Assembly (NCBI GenBank): GCA_902459845.2
Contig: CABPSV020000121.1
Coordinates: 1-17,022 of the forward strand
Direction: 5' to 3'
Length of the DNA: 17,022 nucleotides
DNA from: Hepatocystis sp. ex Piliocolobus tephrosceles
Taxonomy: Eukaryota; Apicomplexa; Aconoidasida; Haemosporida; Plasmodiidae
Shown here: piece after piece, positions 1-10,726 of the stretch
Layout of the letters: each line of letters starts with the position of its first letter
Numbering within the stretch: position 1 is the stretch's first letter
Notes under the pieces: generated by a model
The model's input: the letters and a program-made list of their open reading frames with translations, nothing else
The model's database searches: none
Told to the model about the DNA's origin: nothing
Translations under genes and position numbers: made by a program

Positions 1-93
1 AAATATGCTCAGTTTAGGTATATACGTATGTGTATATTTATGTGAAGTGTTATAATGAATAACAAAAACACTATACGTACACAAAATTTTATG

Positions 94-134
<41 letters not shown>

Positions 135-228
135 ATGAAAAACATGAAAAACATACACTTTACATAATATGTATAGTATTTGTGTAACTGCCTAAAACAC
201 CTACCTATAATACATGTATTTTGTTTAG

Positions 229-331
229 AAAAGTAATTAAATAAGTCAAAAAAAGTAATTAAATAAGTCAAAAAAAGTAATTAAATAAGTAAAAAAGGTA
301 ATTAAATAAGTAAAAAAAGGTAATTAAATAA
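229..331. repeat. 22-bp tandem repeat, about 5 copies
   Basis: GTAATTAAATAA recurs at 233, 255, 277, 298 and 320, spaced 22, 22, 21 and 22 nt, separated by A-rich linkers. The array is non-coding. Confidence 0.9.
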
Positions 332-532
332 TTAAAATGAATAAATAAGTAAATTATCTTCATATAGAAAAAAAAAGAGTATATGTGTATGTTTTTTAAA
401 CTAAATTTAAGTATGTGTTGAAGTGGAAACATTTTAAGCTATACGTTATTGTTTACTTTAACTTATCAGTTGTATTATTAGCTCATGATTTTTCATTTTT
501 TATATTAATGAACGAAACTAATCAAGTTTCTC

Positions 533-567
<35 letters not shown>

Positions 568-1327
568 AGTTGCCATTATATGGATAAAAGATAAATAACA
601 AAATAACGGCAAAAAAATAATCAAAAATCTGATTTGATTAAAAATAAAAAAGTTTTAGCAAAAATATTAAGCCTATAATAAAGCAATAGTGTTCATTTTT
701 TATCACAATATTTATAATGCTATATATGTTGTCTAACAACATATATTACTACGTGTTATTTATTTATTTATTTTGTTTAAATTATGTGTAAGCTTTTTTT
801 ATGAACAAAATTGTTGTAGGTGTTTTAAAAATAACAAAAATTAACACTATAAAAAAAAAAAAAAAAAAAAGTTTTGTTTAAATTATATATTATACAATTT
901 TATTATTATTACTGTTGTATTTTTTTTTATATACTTACATCTTAACGGTTACATTCATGGACCCTTTATTTTTTAACTATCATATACATGTATAAATTAA
1001 AAATAAAATGGTACATATTTAACATGTTTGCTATTAAAAAAAAATTAATATATATGCATGTATCAGCATACTTATTTATAAATTTGACCCATTTAATCTA
1101 ATATATCATAACAAAATGTGTTAAACTTTACTTAAAAATTACATGCTTAAATATATATTTCTGTACATGTCTGCATGTGGCTACTTATGACCATCTCATT
1201 TAAAAAAAAAAATAAAATGTATATTTAAATTAGTAAAAAAATATTGGATAAAATAAAATATATGTAAAACATTTTCAAAAAAAAAAAAAAAAATTGTTAA
1301 TTAATATTATAATATGTATGTTGATTC

Positions 1328-1368
<41 letters not shown>

Positions 1369-1520
1369 TGCGCTTGTTAAAGTTATATACTGCATTCGAA
1401 TAAACATGAAAAAAAAATAAGTAAAATAGTAAAAAAAGGAACGTTGTAGTTGCATGGTTAAAAATTATATTTTTAAAAAACATGAACACAAAAAGAGAAG
1501 CAAAAATATATAGCAAGTGT

Positions 1521-1551
<31 letters not shown>

Positions 1552-2969
1552 CGTGTATTACAGATTTTTTACATCAAACACATATTTTTTTTGATTGCTG
1601 ATAGTTTAGTGTTCATATTAAACCATTCACATATGTTAAACGTTTGTGTTTACACATATGTATAATAACATGCTAAGAATTATCAGTTTTTTTTTATTTT
1701 TTTTATTTTTTTGTACATATATTTAATCCCAACATCCTGATGTTTTTTTTTTTTTTTTGTAGTGCCGTTATAAAAAAAAAAAAGGGTATATATATAAACG
1801 CAGATATATATGTACATTGATTATTATAGATTAGAGATTTATTTTTTTTTGCTTGGCTTGTAATTAGTAATAAGCACTTGGGGTTTATATAACGTTTATA
1901 TTTGCTTTTAATTTTAGTATTGAATTTAGTTTTTTTATAAGCATATGCTTTTATAAAAAAAAAAAAAAAAGAAAAAAAAAAAAGTGGTAACGGGGAAAAG
2001 AAATAAAGTAGTACTATTATTGCTGTTTCCATTTATAATTCGCTATGGCGTATGTAAATGTATATATTATGCATATATGTAATATATACATGTGTGTTTA
2101 TGTAGTACTACAAGTGCTTATGTACTACAAATTAAATAATTTATTTGTTTTCTCGCCTTATAATAACATCAAAGTTAGTAACACTAGTTAATGTTGCATT
2201 TAATGCGTTTTTTTATTGCATTATATGTAGATATCCTTTAAAAAGAAAAAATGTTTTAAGTGTTAAAAAAAATTATATTAGCTTAAGTTAAAAAAAAAGT
2301 ATATATATATATATATATATAATTTTTCATTTTTTTCGTTTGGCCTATAAATATAATATGTACATATTATCACATAAGTATACATATACTTAGTACTTCA
2401 TAGTAATGCCATTGACTCAACGTGGTTTATTAATTAAAAAACTATAGTAGGCACACACGCATGTATATATATGTATATGTACTTTTTTCTGAAATATAAA
2501 AACATAAAATAAAAATAACAAAAATTACCCATAAACTAAAAAAAGCATAAATTTTTTTTTTTTTTATTGTAATTTATTTCATTTTTTATTTATATAAATA
2601 AATGTTATATATTAAACTTATACAAAAAAATTAATGCGTGTTATAATCGTTTGTTCAAACTACATAGCATTTATACTTAAACATTATATATACATTTGTG
2701 TTTCTAAGAATAAAGGATAATAAAATGGCATGCCTTGTTTTTTATTTTTTTTTTTTTTTTTAGTATTAAGCTTAATTCGTAACTTTTACTTTCTTTTCTT
2801 TTTTACTTATTTTTTGTTTTAGTTTTTTATTAATAATTCCAAATAATTTTTATTAATTGCTATAATTTGTATATATACAAATTAAAAAAAAAAAAAAAAA
2901 AAAAGCGTAAACAATGTAATTTACTTTTATATAAATTCATATATATATAATATATATATAAAATATATG

Positions 2970-2977
2970 TGCATGCA
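2970..2977. promoter_or_regulatory. Palindromic TGCATGCA, possible ApiAP2 site upstream of NCR1
   Basis: The exact palindrome TGCATGCA occurs 1.33 kb upstream of the NCR1 ATG. This octamer is a known ApiAP2-type motif in Plasmodium. A single copy in a 4.3-kb region is weak evidence for function. Confidence 0.3.
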
Positions 2978-3635
2978 TACGTTTATATAACATATATATA
3001 TATATAGACGGTACAAATTTACGTTTTTTTTTTTTTTTTTTTCAATTGTTTAATTACCAAAAAATTGAACAAAAAAAAAAATAAAAAAGAAAATTTTTAA
3101 ATATTATCAAATGGATTAATTTTAGATTTAACTTAATTTTTGTTTCTACATTTGTTTTTTCTTATTTCTTTTGTTTTATTTTGTTTTATTTTTTTTTATT
3201 TTTTCTTATTTTTTCTTATTTTATGTTTTTTTTTTTTTTTTATTACATATGTTGAGACCTAACAAAAACAATATCATTGAAAAAAAAAATTAACAATTAA
3301 ATAAATAAATAATTCATAAATGAAACAAATATATATATAGTACGAATAAATATGTATATTTACATATATGTATATAATTGCATGTTGACTTCTCAATGTA
3401 GCTTTTTACAAAATAAAATTTATATATTTTTAATTTGTAATTTTATATATATTTCTACATATGTATATATATATATATAAAATCATTGTAATACTTAATT
3501 TTTCAATATTATTTTTTTTAAAAAAAGTTATATTATAATTTATTTATTTTATGCTAGTGTTTATGCATTTTATTACGTTTAATCATTATCAGTTCAATTT
3601 TTTTATTTTTTATGATTTTGCCTTTTTATTTAAGC

Positions 3636-3715
3636 TTTTTTGTATTTCAACAGTTTTGTGCTTTAACAGTTTTGTGTTTTAACTTTTTTGTGCTTTAACT
3701 TTTTTGTGCTTTAAC
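3636..3715. repeat. 16-bp tandem repeat, 5 copies
   Basis: Five adjacent 16-bp units follow the pattern TTTTTTGTGCTTTAAC (the first diverged; units 2-3 begin AGTTTTGTG). They lie about 0.6-0.7 kb upstream of the NCR1 start, and further TTTTA-rich degenerate copies continue to about 3815. Confidence 0.88.
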
Positions 3716-4306
3716 TTTTTTATATTTAAATTTTACATTTCTGTTTTATATTTTAGCTCTATACTTCCGTTTTATATTTTAATTCATATTTTTAGCCTTA
3801 CATTTTAACTTCATATTTTAGCTTAATTTTTTTTTTTTTTTTTTTTATTCATGAGTAAAATAATATATTGTGTTTTGTCTTTTTTTTTACTCCGTTTTGT
3901 ACAGTTAACATTATCCATAAATATAAATGGTTTAACGTGTACGTATATGCATGTTATAAGTATGTACATTTTTACCATTTACAGTCTTCTAGTTTTTAAA
4001 GATTTTATACATACTTTATATTTTTATTGAGTTGCTGAAGTCTACGACATGTCTATTTGTACATAATTTTTTTGATTTTTACTTTGATTCATGCGTTTCA
4101 CTGAAATATATGTATATGTACGCTCATACAAATGTACATATATATATATATATATATATACATACTGATTTTTAATTACTTGTTCTCTAAGGGCGTATTT
4201 TTTACCTACCCCTTAGATTTTGTCATTTCACCTGCATCTTGTTATTCTTATTTTTTTTTATTTTAAAAAAAAAAAAAAAAAAAAAAAATAGAAAACACCA
4301 AACCCA

Positions 4307-7300
4307 ATGTTTTTCAAACGATTTATATCAAAATTTAAAGAAATAAAACAAAAATCGATAGACAACTTTTCCCTTCTTTTGTACGACTATGCGGGTTACG
4401 TATATGATAGACCACTGAAGATAATATTCTTCAGTTTAGTTTTGTGTTCAGCGTTAACTCTAGGTTTTTATTATAAGGAAAATGAAATTGATATATATAA
4501 GTTGTACTCTTTATCGAATTCATACGCATATGAAACATATCATACAATTAATGACATTTTTAATATAACTAGGAAAACTTTTATTTTGATAGAATCAAAT
4601 ATAAACCTCCTACAACCAGCTATAATAAAAGAATTAAAAATATTTGAAGATGGTATAAAAAATATAACAGTAGATATGAGCGAAGTTCATTTATGTAAAC
4701 ATAACGATGATAATGTACCTTCTCATTCACAATCAAAAGTTTCAAAACAAGTGTTCCAAAACTTTGCTCGTAAAATAGATGTCAATATTAATTATGATTG
4801 GCAACCTATATATAAAAAAATTAATTTAGCAACAGCATTAGAAAAAGTTGTAACTTTAAGTAAAAAAAAAATAAAGTTACCATTTAATATTAGTAAATTA
4901 TTTAATGAATATGATGAGGATTCAGATCAGGAAACGGACAATGACAGTGGTAATAATGAAAACGAAGATAACAAAGATAAAGAAGGTAACAAAGGTAACG
5001 AAAGTAATGAAGGAAACATTAGTGACAATAAAAAATCCAACAATGAAAAACCTAACTATAAAGAATTTAATCATGAAAATTATGTTAATAAAACATATGC
5101 GAATGAACAATCTATTAGTGAACAATCTATTAGTGAACAATCTGTTAATGAACAATCTGTTAATGAACAATCTATTAGTGAACAAGCTAAAAATGAACAA
5201 ATAAATAAAAAGACATGGTTCCACAGATTATATAAATATCTTCAAACAAATTTAAGTAACTTACGTCCTCTATTAGAAAAGTATCTTAGTTTAAACGAAG
5301 ATCCATCTGAATTAAAAAAAAAAAAAAAAAAAAATAAACCCAAATTGTCAGAATATGAAAATGATGAGTTTTTCCCATCAAATTATATACCTCCCTTATT
5401 AATAACATATGATAGGTGTAAATTACAAAATGTATTTCCAAAAAGAAATATAAAATTAAATTTGAGAGATGCACCTGACTCGATAAAAAAACAAATAACT
5501 TTTACTTTAGATGACATATGTGAAAAAAGATTTAATGAATGTAATACACATTCAATATTTTTATATTATGAAAAAAATAATGCTAATTTTGATGAAAATA
5601 TAAAAGTAGATAATTTAGAATATTATGTGAATAGAAGAAGTTTTAAATATATGATGATACCTGGCGTATTTGGTAATCCGAAATATATAAAAAATAGTTC
5701 TGGTTATATTATTAATTCAACACATTCTTTAATGACAACATTAAATATATCGAATTTATATGTTTTTGAACCATATGCAATGGCTTATGAAAAAAAATTA
5801 ATTGATTATGTTCGAAATTATAATATAGATTATGTACTTAATGATCCTAAAGTAAATCTTAATACGTTTGATGATGTAGGTGAAAGTTTAATTAAAAACG
5901 GAAATTATTATAATGGTGAAACGAAAGAAGGATATGGAATAGGAAAAAAAAATGATAAACCATTTATAAAATTTCACATATTAGCCTATCGAAGTTTAGA
6001 AGATGAAGTAGACCGTATTTCGCAAATAGATTTTTTAACAAGATTACTTTTTATTATTGGTGTTTTTTTGATTTTTATTTATGCTTTATTTAATAATGTT
6101 ACTTCTGTACTTTATCGTAGTAAACCATTATGTGCAGTTATTGGTATATTTTGTGGTTTTTTTGGATACCTTGCTGGTTCTGGTTTTTTATTTTTTTTAG
6201 GAGTAAAATCAGTTCCACCTGCAGAAACAGTACCATTTTTGGTTATTGGTGTGGGTGTAGATGATGTATTTGTTATATTAAATTCATATTCTTTATTATT
6301 TATGATTAAGGATGATAAAAAAAGAATACAAATGTGTATGAAAGATAGTGCATTAGTTATTACTGTTACAACTATAACTAACATTATAGCTTTTTTAATT
6401 AGTTCTATCTCTCCTTTTTATTCAATATGTAGCTTTTCTTTATTTACAGCAAGTTCACTTTTTTTTGGTTACATTATGGTAATCACATTATTGCTTAGTA
6501 TTCTTTGTATAGAGGCAAAATTAGAAAAAAGAAAAAAAAATATATTTACCGGTTTTAAAAGTTTATTATGTTGTAACAAAAGAGGAAAAACAAAAGATAA
6601 AAAAAAAAATACAGAAGATAATTTATCATTAGAATTACAAATAGATCCAAAATATATGAAATCATCTGTAGAGTATGAAAATATATCTATTTATGAATGG
6701 ATTCATAATTTATATTTGTTTGAAGAATCTATAAATAATAAAAAAAAAAAAAATTCTGCTAAGTATATAGCAAAAGATATGAAGGAAAATGATAATAATG
6801 TTCCTAGTTTTAGTTTACCTGCAGTTAGTGCAAAAGATGGTGTATGTAATTATATAACTGATACGAGTATGCGTCAAGATGGTGAGGAATGTGACCAGTT
6901 AGCGATAGAAGATAGAACAGTAGATAGATCACAGACAGAACAACTAACCAAACAATCGTCTAAAGAACCTATTGAACAACCAAGCGATTTGGAAAAAAAA
7001 AAAAATAACTTTAACGAATCGTCTGACTTGAAAGACTCTGGAGTGAAAGACTCTGACGTGAAAGACTCTCAAGTGAAAGACTCTCAAGTGAAAGACTCTG
7101 ACTTGAAAGACTCTGGAGTGAAAGACTCTCAAGTGAAAGACTCTGACGTGAAAGACTCTCAAGTGAAAGACTCTCAAGTGAAAGACTCTCAAGTGAAAGA
7201 CTCTCAAGTGAAAGACTCTCAAGTGAAAGACTCTGACGTGAAAGACCCTCAAGTGAAAGACTCTGACGTGAAAGACCCTCAAGTGAAAGACTCTGACGTT

Positions 7301-8952
7301 AAAGACTCTGACGTGAAAGACTCTGACGTGCAAAGCAAAACGGAAAACACCAATATTAAAAAAAAAACATCAACAGAAAAACACGTTTCTGTAAATACGG
7401 ATGAACATAGTAAAACTAATGAAAAAGATAATATAATAACAGAAGTAAAAAATATGGAACTAGAATCTAATAATTCACTACAAAATATATATAGTAGTGA
7501 AAATGATGCTATACGTAACGAATTAGTCGAAACAAGTACTCGAGAAAATATTCCATTGTACAGTGGTGATAATAACGTACATACTAATTTATATGAAAAT
7601 ACAAATAAAAATAATAATAATACTAATAACTATAACAATTCAACTGAACTAGCAACAAAAGATACAATGTTAAACAATATGAATGTTCATAATAATAAAA
7701 ATATATATATGCTTAGTTCACATGATAATGTATTATTTTATAAATATATATATGAAGAACCAAAAGGTAATATAGGAAAGTATTTCCGCTTTTTAGTTAA
7801 AAATTATTATGTACCTTTTTTATCATCGAAAAAAGGAAAAATAGTAGTATATATAATATTTTTAATAACAATAATATTATCATTATATGGATGTACAAAA
7901 ATGAAAAAAGGAATAAAATATGATAAAGCATTTCCATCTGATTCTTATGTTCGTTTATTTTTTAAAGCTAGATTAGAACATTACCCTCAACTTGGAGATA
8001 TGATACAAGTATTTTTTTTTGACAAAGATTTTTTAAAAAAGTATCAAAAATTAAAACATACAGATAATATTAATACATCATCTATTTTATATTCAGATAA
8101 AACAGATAGAGAAATGATGAACAATCCTAAATTAAATAGAAATATACCATGGCATGATTCGAATATTCATAATCACATAATAAATATGCAAAAAGCATTG
8201 GAAAAACAGGAATTTATGACAATGTCAGCGAATGGATTTGATTATTTTTTAAAAAATAAAGCAAACAAACTAAAAAATGATGAAACAATTTTTTATAATA
8301 CATTAGTTGATTGGTTACAAAATGATTATATAGGTAATTTGTTTTTTAATGATTTTATTTTTTTAAATAAAAAATTAATTGCATGGAAACTTAGTTATTT
8401 TCAAACGAATATTGATGATTCAGAAATATCATCCAAATGGTTAAAAACATGTAAAGAAATAATGAAAATAGAAGATTATAATCTACAATTATTATGTTTC
8501 CATACAAGTGCTTTATTTAATGAAACAGATGAAGCAATTATAGAAGTAACATTAAAAAATTTGGGTATTACTATTGTAACTATATTAATAGTTACAGCAT
8601 ATGTGATTAAAGGATATAATTCTTGTATTATTATAGCAATTACAATTTTCTTAATCGACTTATGTATATTTGGTTTTATGTGTCTCTGTGGTATTACGAT
8701 GAATATTATATCCATGGTTATTCTGGTTCTTTCAGTGGGTAAGTGGATGTACCTTTCCCGCCTTTTATATATATATATGTATATGTAGCTATTATGTATA
8801 TGTAGCTATTATGTATATGTAGCTATTATGTATATGTAGCTATTATGTATATGTTAATTATTAGTTTGTCATAACAAAATTATATCATTAAATCATTATA
8901 TCATTATATTATTATATCATTATATCTTTATATCTTTATATTATTATATCTT

Positions 8953-9004
<52 letters not shown>

Positions 9005-9680
9005 GTTTCTCTATTGATCATACATCTCACATTGTTCAGGCGTTTACTCACAGTATGGGAAGAACTAGAGATGAAAAGTAAAAAAAACAACAGACTCTAT
9101 ATATAAGATCATATTTTTATATATTTTTTACATTACACTCGTTATTCCTTAGTACTTTGCACAACTATGCATATTTATACACATGTACATACATATATAT
9201 AAATAAATATAAATAAATATATATGCACTTTCCTTTTTTTTTTTTTTTTTTGTAACAGGATGAAAGAAAGCTTACACCTTATACTAGGACCAGTATTACA
9301 TAGTGGTTTGTCTACCTGGTGTGTGATAAGTACTTTATTCTTTTCGAATAAAGATTTTACGGTTATATTTTTTCAGACGTTAAGCTTGGTAATGATTTAA
9401 AATTAAGAAGAAAAAAGAGCAAAAAAAATACTGTACAAGCAGTTTCATACTTTTCATATGTACATGTGTAGTGACATCATATTTGTATTACATTTACAAA
9501 ACCTGATTATATTTGCTTCTTTATATGTATACGCACATATATATATATATATATATATACATTTACCTACTATTTTTTTTATTTTTTTATTTTATAACGG
9601 TTTTGCAGGTTCTATTTTTTTCGGTTGCATTATCATCCGTACTTTTACCTGTCATTCTTTCAAGCTTTGGCCCCTTATAA
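4307..9680 (+). CDS. NCR1: Niemann-Pick type C1-related protein (sterol-sensing/RND family transporter); exons 4307-8738, 9005-9077, 9259-9388, 9609-9680
   Basis: This encodes a membrane transporter of the NPC1/Patched/RND family. In P. falciparum the orthologue sits in the parasite plasma membrane, maintains its low sterol content and is a drug target (established knowledge). Four exons join in frame to 1568 aa. Visible parts: first helix about 38-57; large lumenal domain about 58-576; sterol-sensing-type bundle of five helices about 577-735, carrying the RND motif GVGVDD at 648-653; a low-complexity cytosolic linker 736-1177; second-half first helix about 1178-1198; second lumenal domain; then five helices to the end. 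Exon 2 restores the paired motif SVGFSIDH (residues 1476-1483) expected of this family; the unspliced frame loses it and stops at 8788. Exon 4 supplies the last 23 residues, ending directly after the final helix. All introns are GT-AG. The start ATG is the first after an in-frame TAG at 4289. Residues 200-345 and 736-1177 are Lys/Asn/acidic low complexity and account for the extra length. The 541-aa gene and centrin downstream are unrelated in function. Confidence 0.95.
5105..5200 (+). repeat. Coding 15-nt minisatellite in NCR1 first lumenal domain (EQS[IV][SN] pentapeptide)
   Basis: Six 15-nt units plus GAACAA encode EQSIS, EQSIS, EQSVN, EQSVN, EQSIS and EQAKN, then EQ, from residue 267. Units 1, 2 and 5 share GAACAATCTATTAGT exactly and units 3-4 share a GTTAAT variant, so blocks have been duplicated. 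The repeat lies in a Lys/Asn/Glu-rich insert between conserved parts of the lumenal domain. Confidence 0.95.
5314..5334 (+). repeat. 21-nt A tract inside NCR1 coding sequence (poly-Lys)
   Basis: A pure A21 run encodes a Lys stretch at about residues 336-343 (ELKKKKKK-NKP). Recognisable NCR1 sequence continues in the same frame afterwards, so the run length is correct modulo 3 or the gene would be broken. Confidence 0.9.
7022..7330 (+). repeat. Coding 15-nt minisatellite in NCR1 cytosolic linker (S-x-V-K-D pentapeptide, about 20.6 copies)
   Basis: Twenty full 15-nt units and one partial unit encode S[D/Q/G][V/L]KD from residue 906 to about 1008. The commonest unit is TCTCAAGTGAAAGAC. Variation is almost confined to the second residue (GAC, CAA, GGA), the third (TTG in units 1 and 6) and a CCT (Pro) in units 16 and 18. 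Units 1-5 and 6-10 have nearly the same order of variants, as do units 15-16 and 17-18, which indicates block duplication. The array lies in the low-complexity linker joining the two transporter halves. Confidence 0.97.
8779..8854 (+). repeat. 17-bp tandem repeat in NCR1 intron 1
   Basis: Four exact copies of GTATATGTAGCTATTAT plus an 8-nt partial copy begin 40 nt after the donor site. The first copy overlaps the stop codon of the unspliced reading frame. Confidence 0.96.
8955..9002 (+). repeat. 48-nt T homopolymer forming the polypyrimidine tract of NCR1 intron 1
   Basis: An uninterrupted T run spans 8955-9002 and is followed by AG at 9003-9004, the 3' splice site. It is far longer than a usual polypyrimidine tract. 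Assembly or sequencing may have limited or altered its length. Confidence 0.9.
9078..9258 (+). other. NCR1 intron 2 (181 nt, phase 2)
   Basis: The donor GTAAAA at 9078 follows GAT-GAA-AA, and the acceptor TAACAG ends at 9258 after a T-rich tract. Splicing forms a Lys codon (AA+G) and continues into the helix sequence LHLILGPVLHSGLSTW. Read unspliced, the frame hits TAA at once (the donor itself forms AAG-TAA). Confidence 0.92.
9389..9608 (+). other. NCR1 intron 3 (220 nt, phase 0)
   Basis: The donor GTAATG at 9389 and acceptor TTTTGCAG ending at 9608 join TTG to GTT. This extends the final membrane helix through VLFFSVALSSVLLPVILSSF to the stop at 9678-9680. Without splicing, the frame would end at the TAA about 10 nt into the intron and leave the last helix incomplete. 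A (TA)n microsatellite lies at about 9536-9559. Confidence 0.88.
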
Positions 9681-10726
9681 CCATATTATTTTTTTATTAC
9701 ATTTTTTTTTTTTTCATTTTTTTTTTTTCATTTTAAACTATCCAATCATAAAAAGTAATTAACAAATATAATATATTTTATATTCATTTCGAATTATTGT
9801 TCGCAAATATTTTTTGTCCATTGTGATTTTATGTCTGTATAATTTTTTTTTTTTTTTTTTTGCATTTTTTTTCAAATATATTAATTTACGTTTCATTGTA
9901 AACAATTCTTCATGCTTGTTTATTTTTATTTGTTTAATGCCGTTTTTAAGTTTATTTTTTTAAAAAAACTGAAAGAAAAAAAAAAAAACTTTAATATGTA
10001 CTATAATTGTGCAAACCACAACCGTACATTTGTGAAAAGTATATACATACATAAATAAATAAATAAGTATATATATATATATATATATAGTATACTTCTA
10101 CAATTTACGCAGTTAATTGTTACTGTTTTTTTAATAAAATTTCTACGTTCTTTCAGTTGCTTTTGTAAAGTACAAAAAGTAACTGTGTAAAAAAATAAAA
10201 AAAAATAAAAGCTTTTAATTTAGTTCGTTATGTATACATACATATATATACATACATATACATATATATGTGTGTATATATGGTAAAAAAGTATAAACAA
10301 ATACTATTATTTTCCATGTATGATAATTTTCACTATAGAGTTGTTGTTTTTACAAATTATTATTTTGGGTAAAAGCATATAGAAAAAATAAAAAACGTTT
10401 TTTTTTAAATAAACAAAAGGTATATATGTTTATTTGTAAGTAATAAAAGCTATGAGTAAACTAGTTCAATAAGTGTACCAGAAGTATGCGTAATAAAATA
10501 ATAAAAAAAAAAAAAAAAAAAAAAAGTAAACAAAAATAAAAATTAAAATAATTTTATAGACATGTTTTTACTTTTATTATATATATTTTTTTTGTTTATT
10601 ATTTAAGTAGTATTATTCATAAGTTTCCAAAAATGTTTATGGCAGTTCTAATAAATTGTATTTGTCTTTCTCTCCGCATCTCCGCATCTTTACCTCTCCA
10701 CCTTTCCGTCGCTATTATGTTTTTTT
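9681..10726. other. Intergenic spacer between convergent NCR1 and the 171-aa gene
   Basis: No gene is seen. The spacer contains T and A runs (about 9842-9860 and 10503-10525), (TA)n at about 10069-10089, and a markedly C-rich patch at 10665-10713 just beyond the stop of the minus-strand gene. It should contain the 3' UTRs and polyadenylation signals of both genes. Confidence 0.8.

Larger units (their letters stand above)
1..4306. other. Gene-free AT-rich upstream region of NCR1
   Basis: I see no credible coding sequence in these 4.3 kb. All frames are short and consist of Phe, Lys, Ile and Tyr from homopolymers. It holds poly(dA) runs at 96-133 (38 nt), 537-566 (30 nt), 851-870, 2884-2904 and 4265-4288 (24 nt, just before the NCR1 leader); a T20 run at 3827-3846; (TA)n tracts at about 1333-1364 and 1521-1548; and two tandem repeats listed separately. 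The last 130 nt are slightly richer in C and G (4180-4240) and probably belong to the NCR1 5' leader. The region should contain the NCR1 promoter. From remembered P. falciparum gene order it may be a divergent promoter shared with a gene beyond the left edge. Confidence 0.8.
8739..9004 (+). other. NCR1 intron 1 (266 nt, phase 1)
   Basis: The donor is GTAAGT at 8739 and the acceptor TTAG ends at 9004. Splicing here joins the half-codon G to GT and gives the Patched-type sequence VGFSIDHTSHI. The intron contains a 17-bp tandem repeat near its donor, an AT-rich ATTATATC-like stretch at about 8880-8950, and an uninterrupted run of 48 T ending two bases before the acceptor AG. Confidence 0.93.

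Noticed and set aside
89..271. 60-codon minus-strand frame at the left edge
   Set aside because: It ends in poly-Phe from the A38 run and has no coding character.
1703..2032. 109-codon minus-strand frame in the NCR1 upstream region
   Set aside because: It is dominated by poly-Phe and poly-Lys from A/T runs, with no domain and no coding-like composition.
4905..5224. Frames of about 100 codons on both strands overlapping the NCR1 N-terminal low-complexity region
   Set aside because: They are shadows of the repeat-rich coding sequence, made of a few recurring residues.
6944..7333. 129-codon open frame antisense to the NCR1 repeat array
   Set aside because: It is open only because a 15-nt repeat lacks stops in this frame; it reads as a monotonous FHLRV/FHVRV string with no independent support.
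9458..9736. 92-codon plus-strand frame over NCR1 intron 3 and exon 4
   Set aside because: It reads exon 4 in the wrong frame and continues through a (TA)n and T tracts; the spliced NCR1 frame explains the exon.
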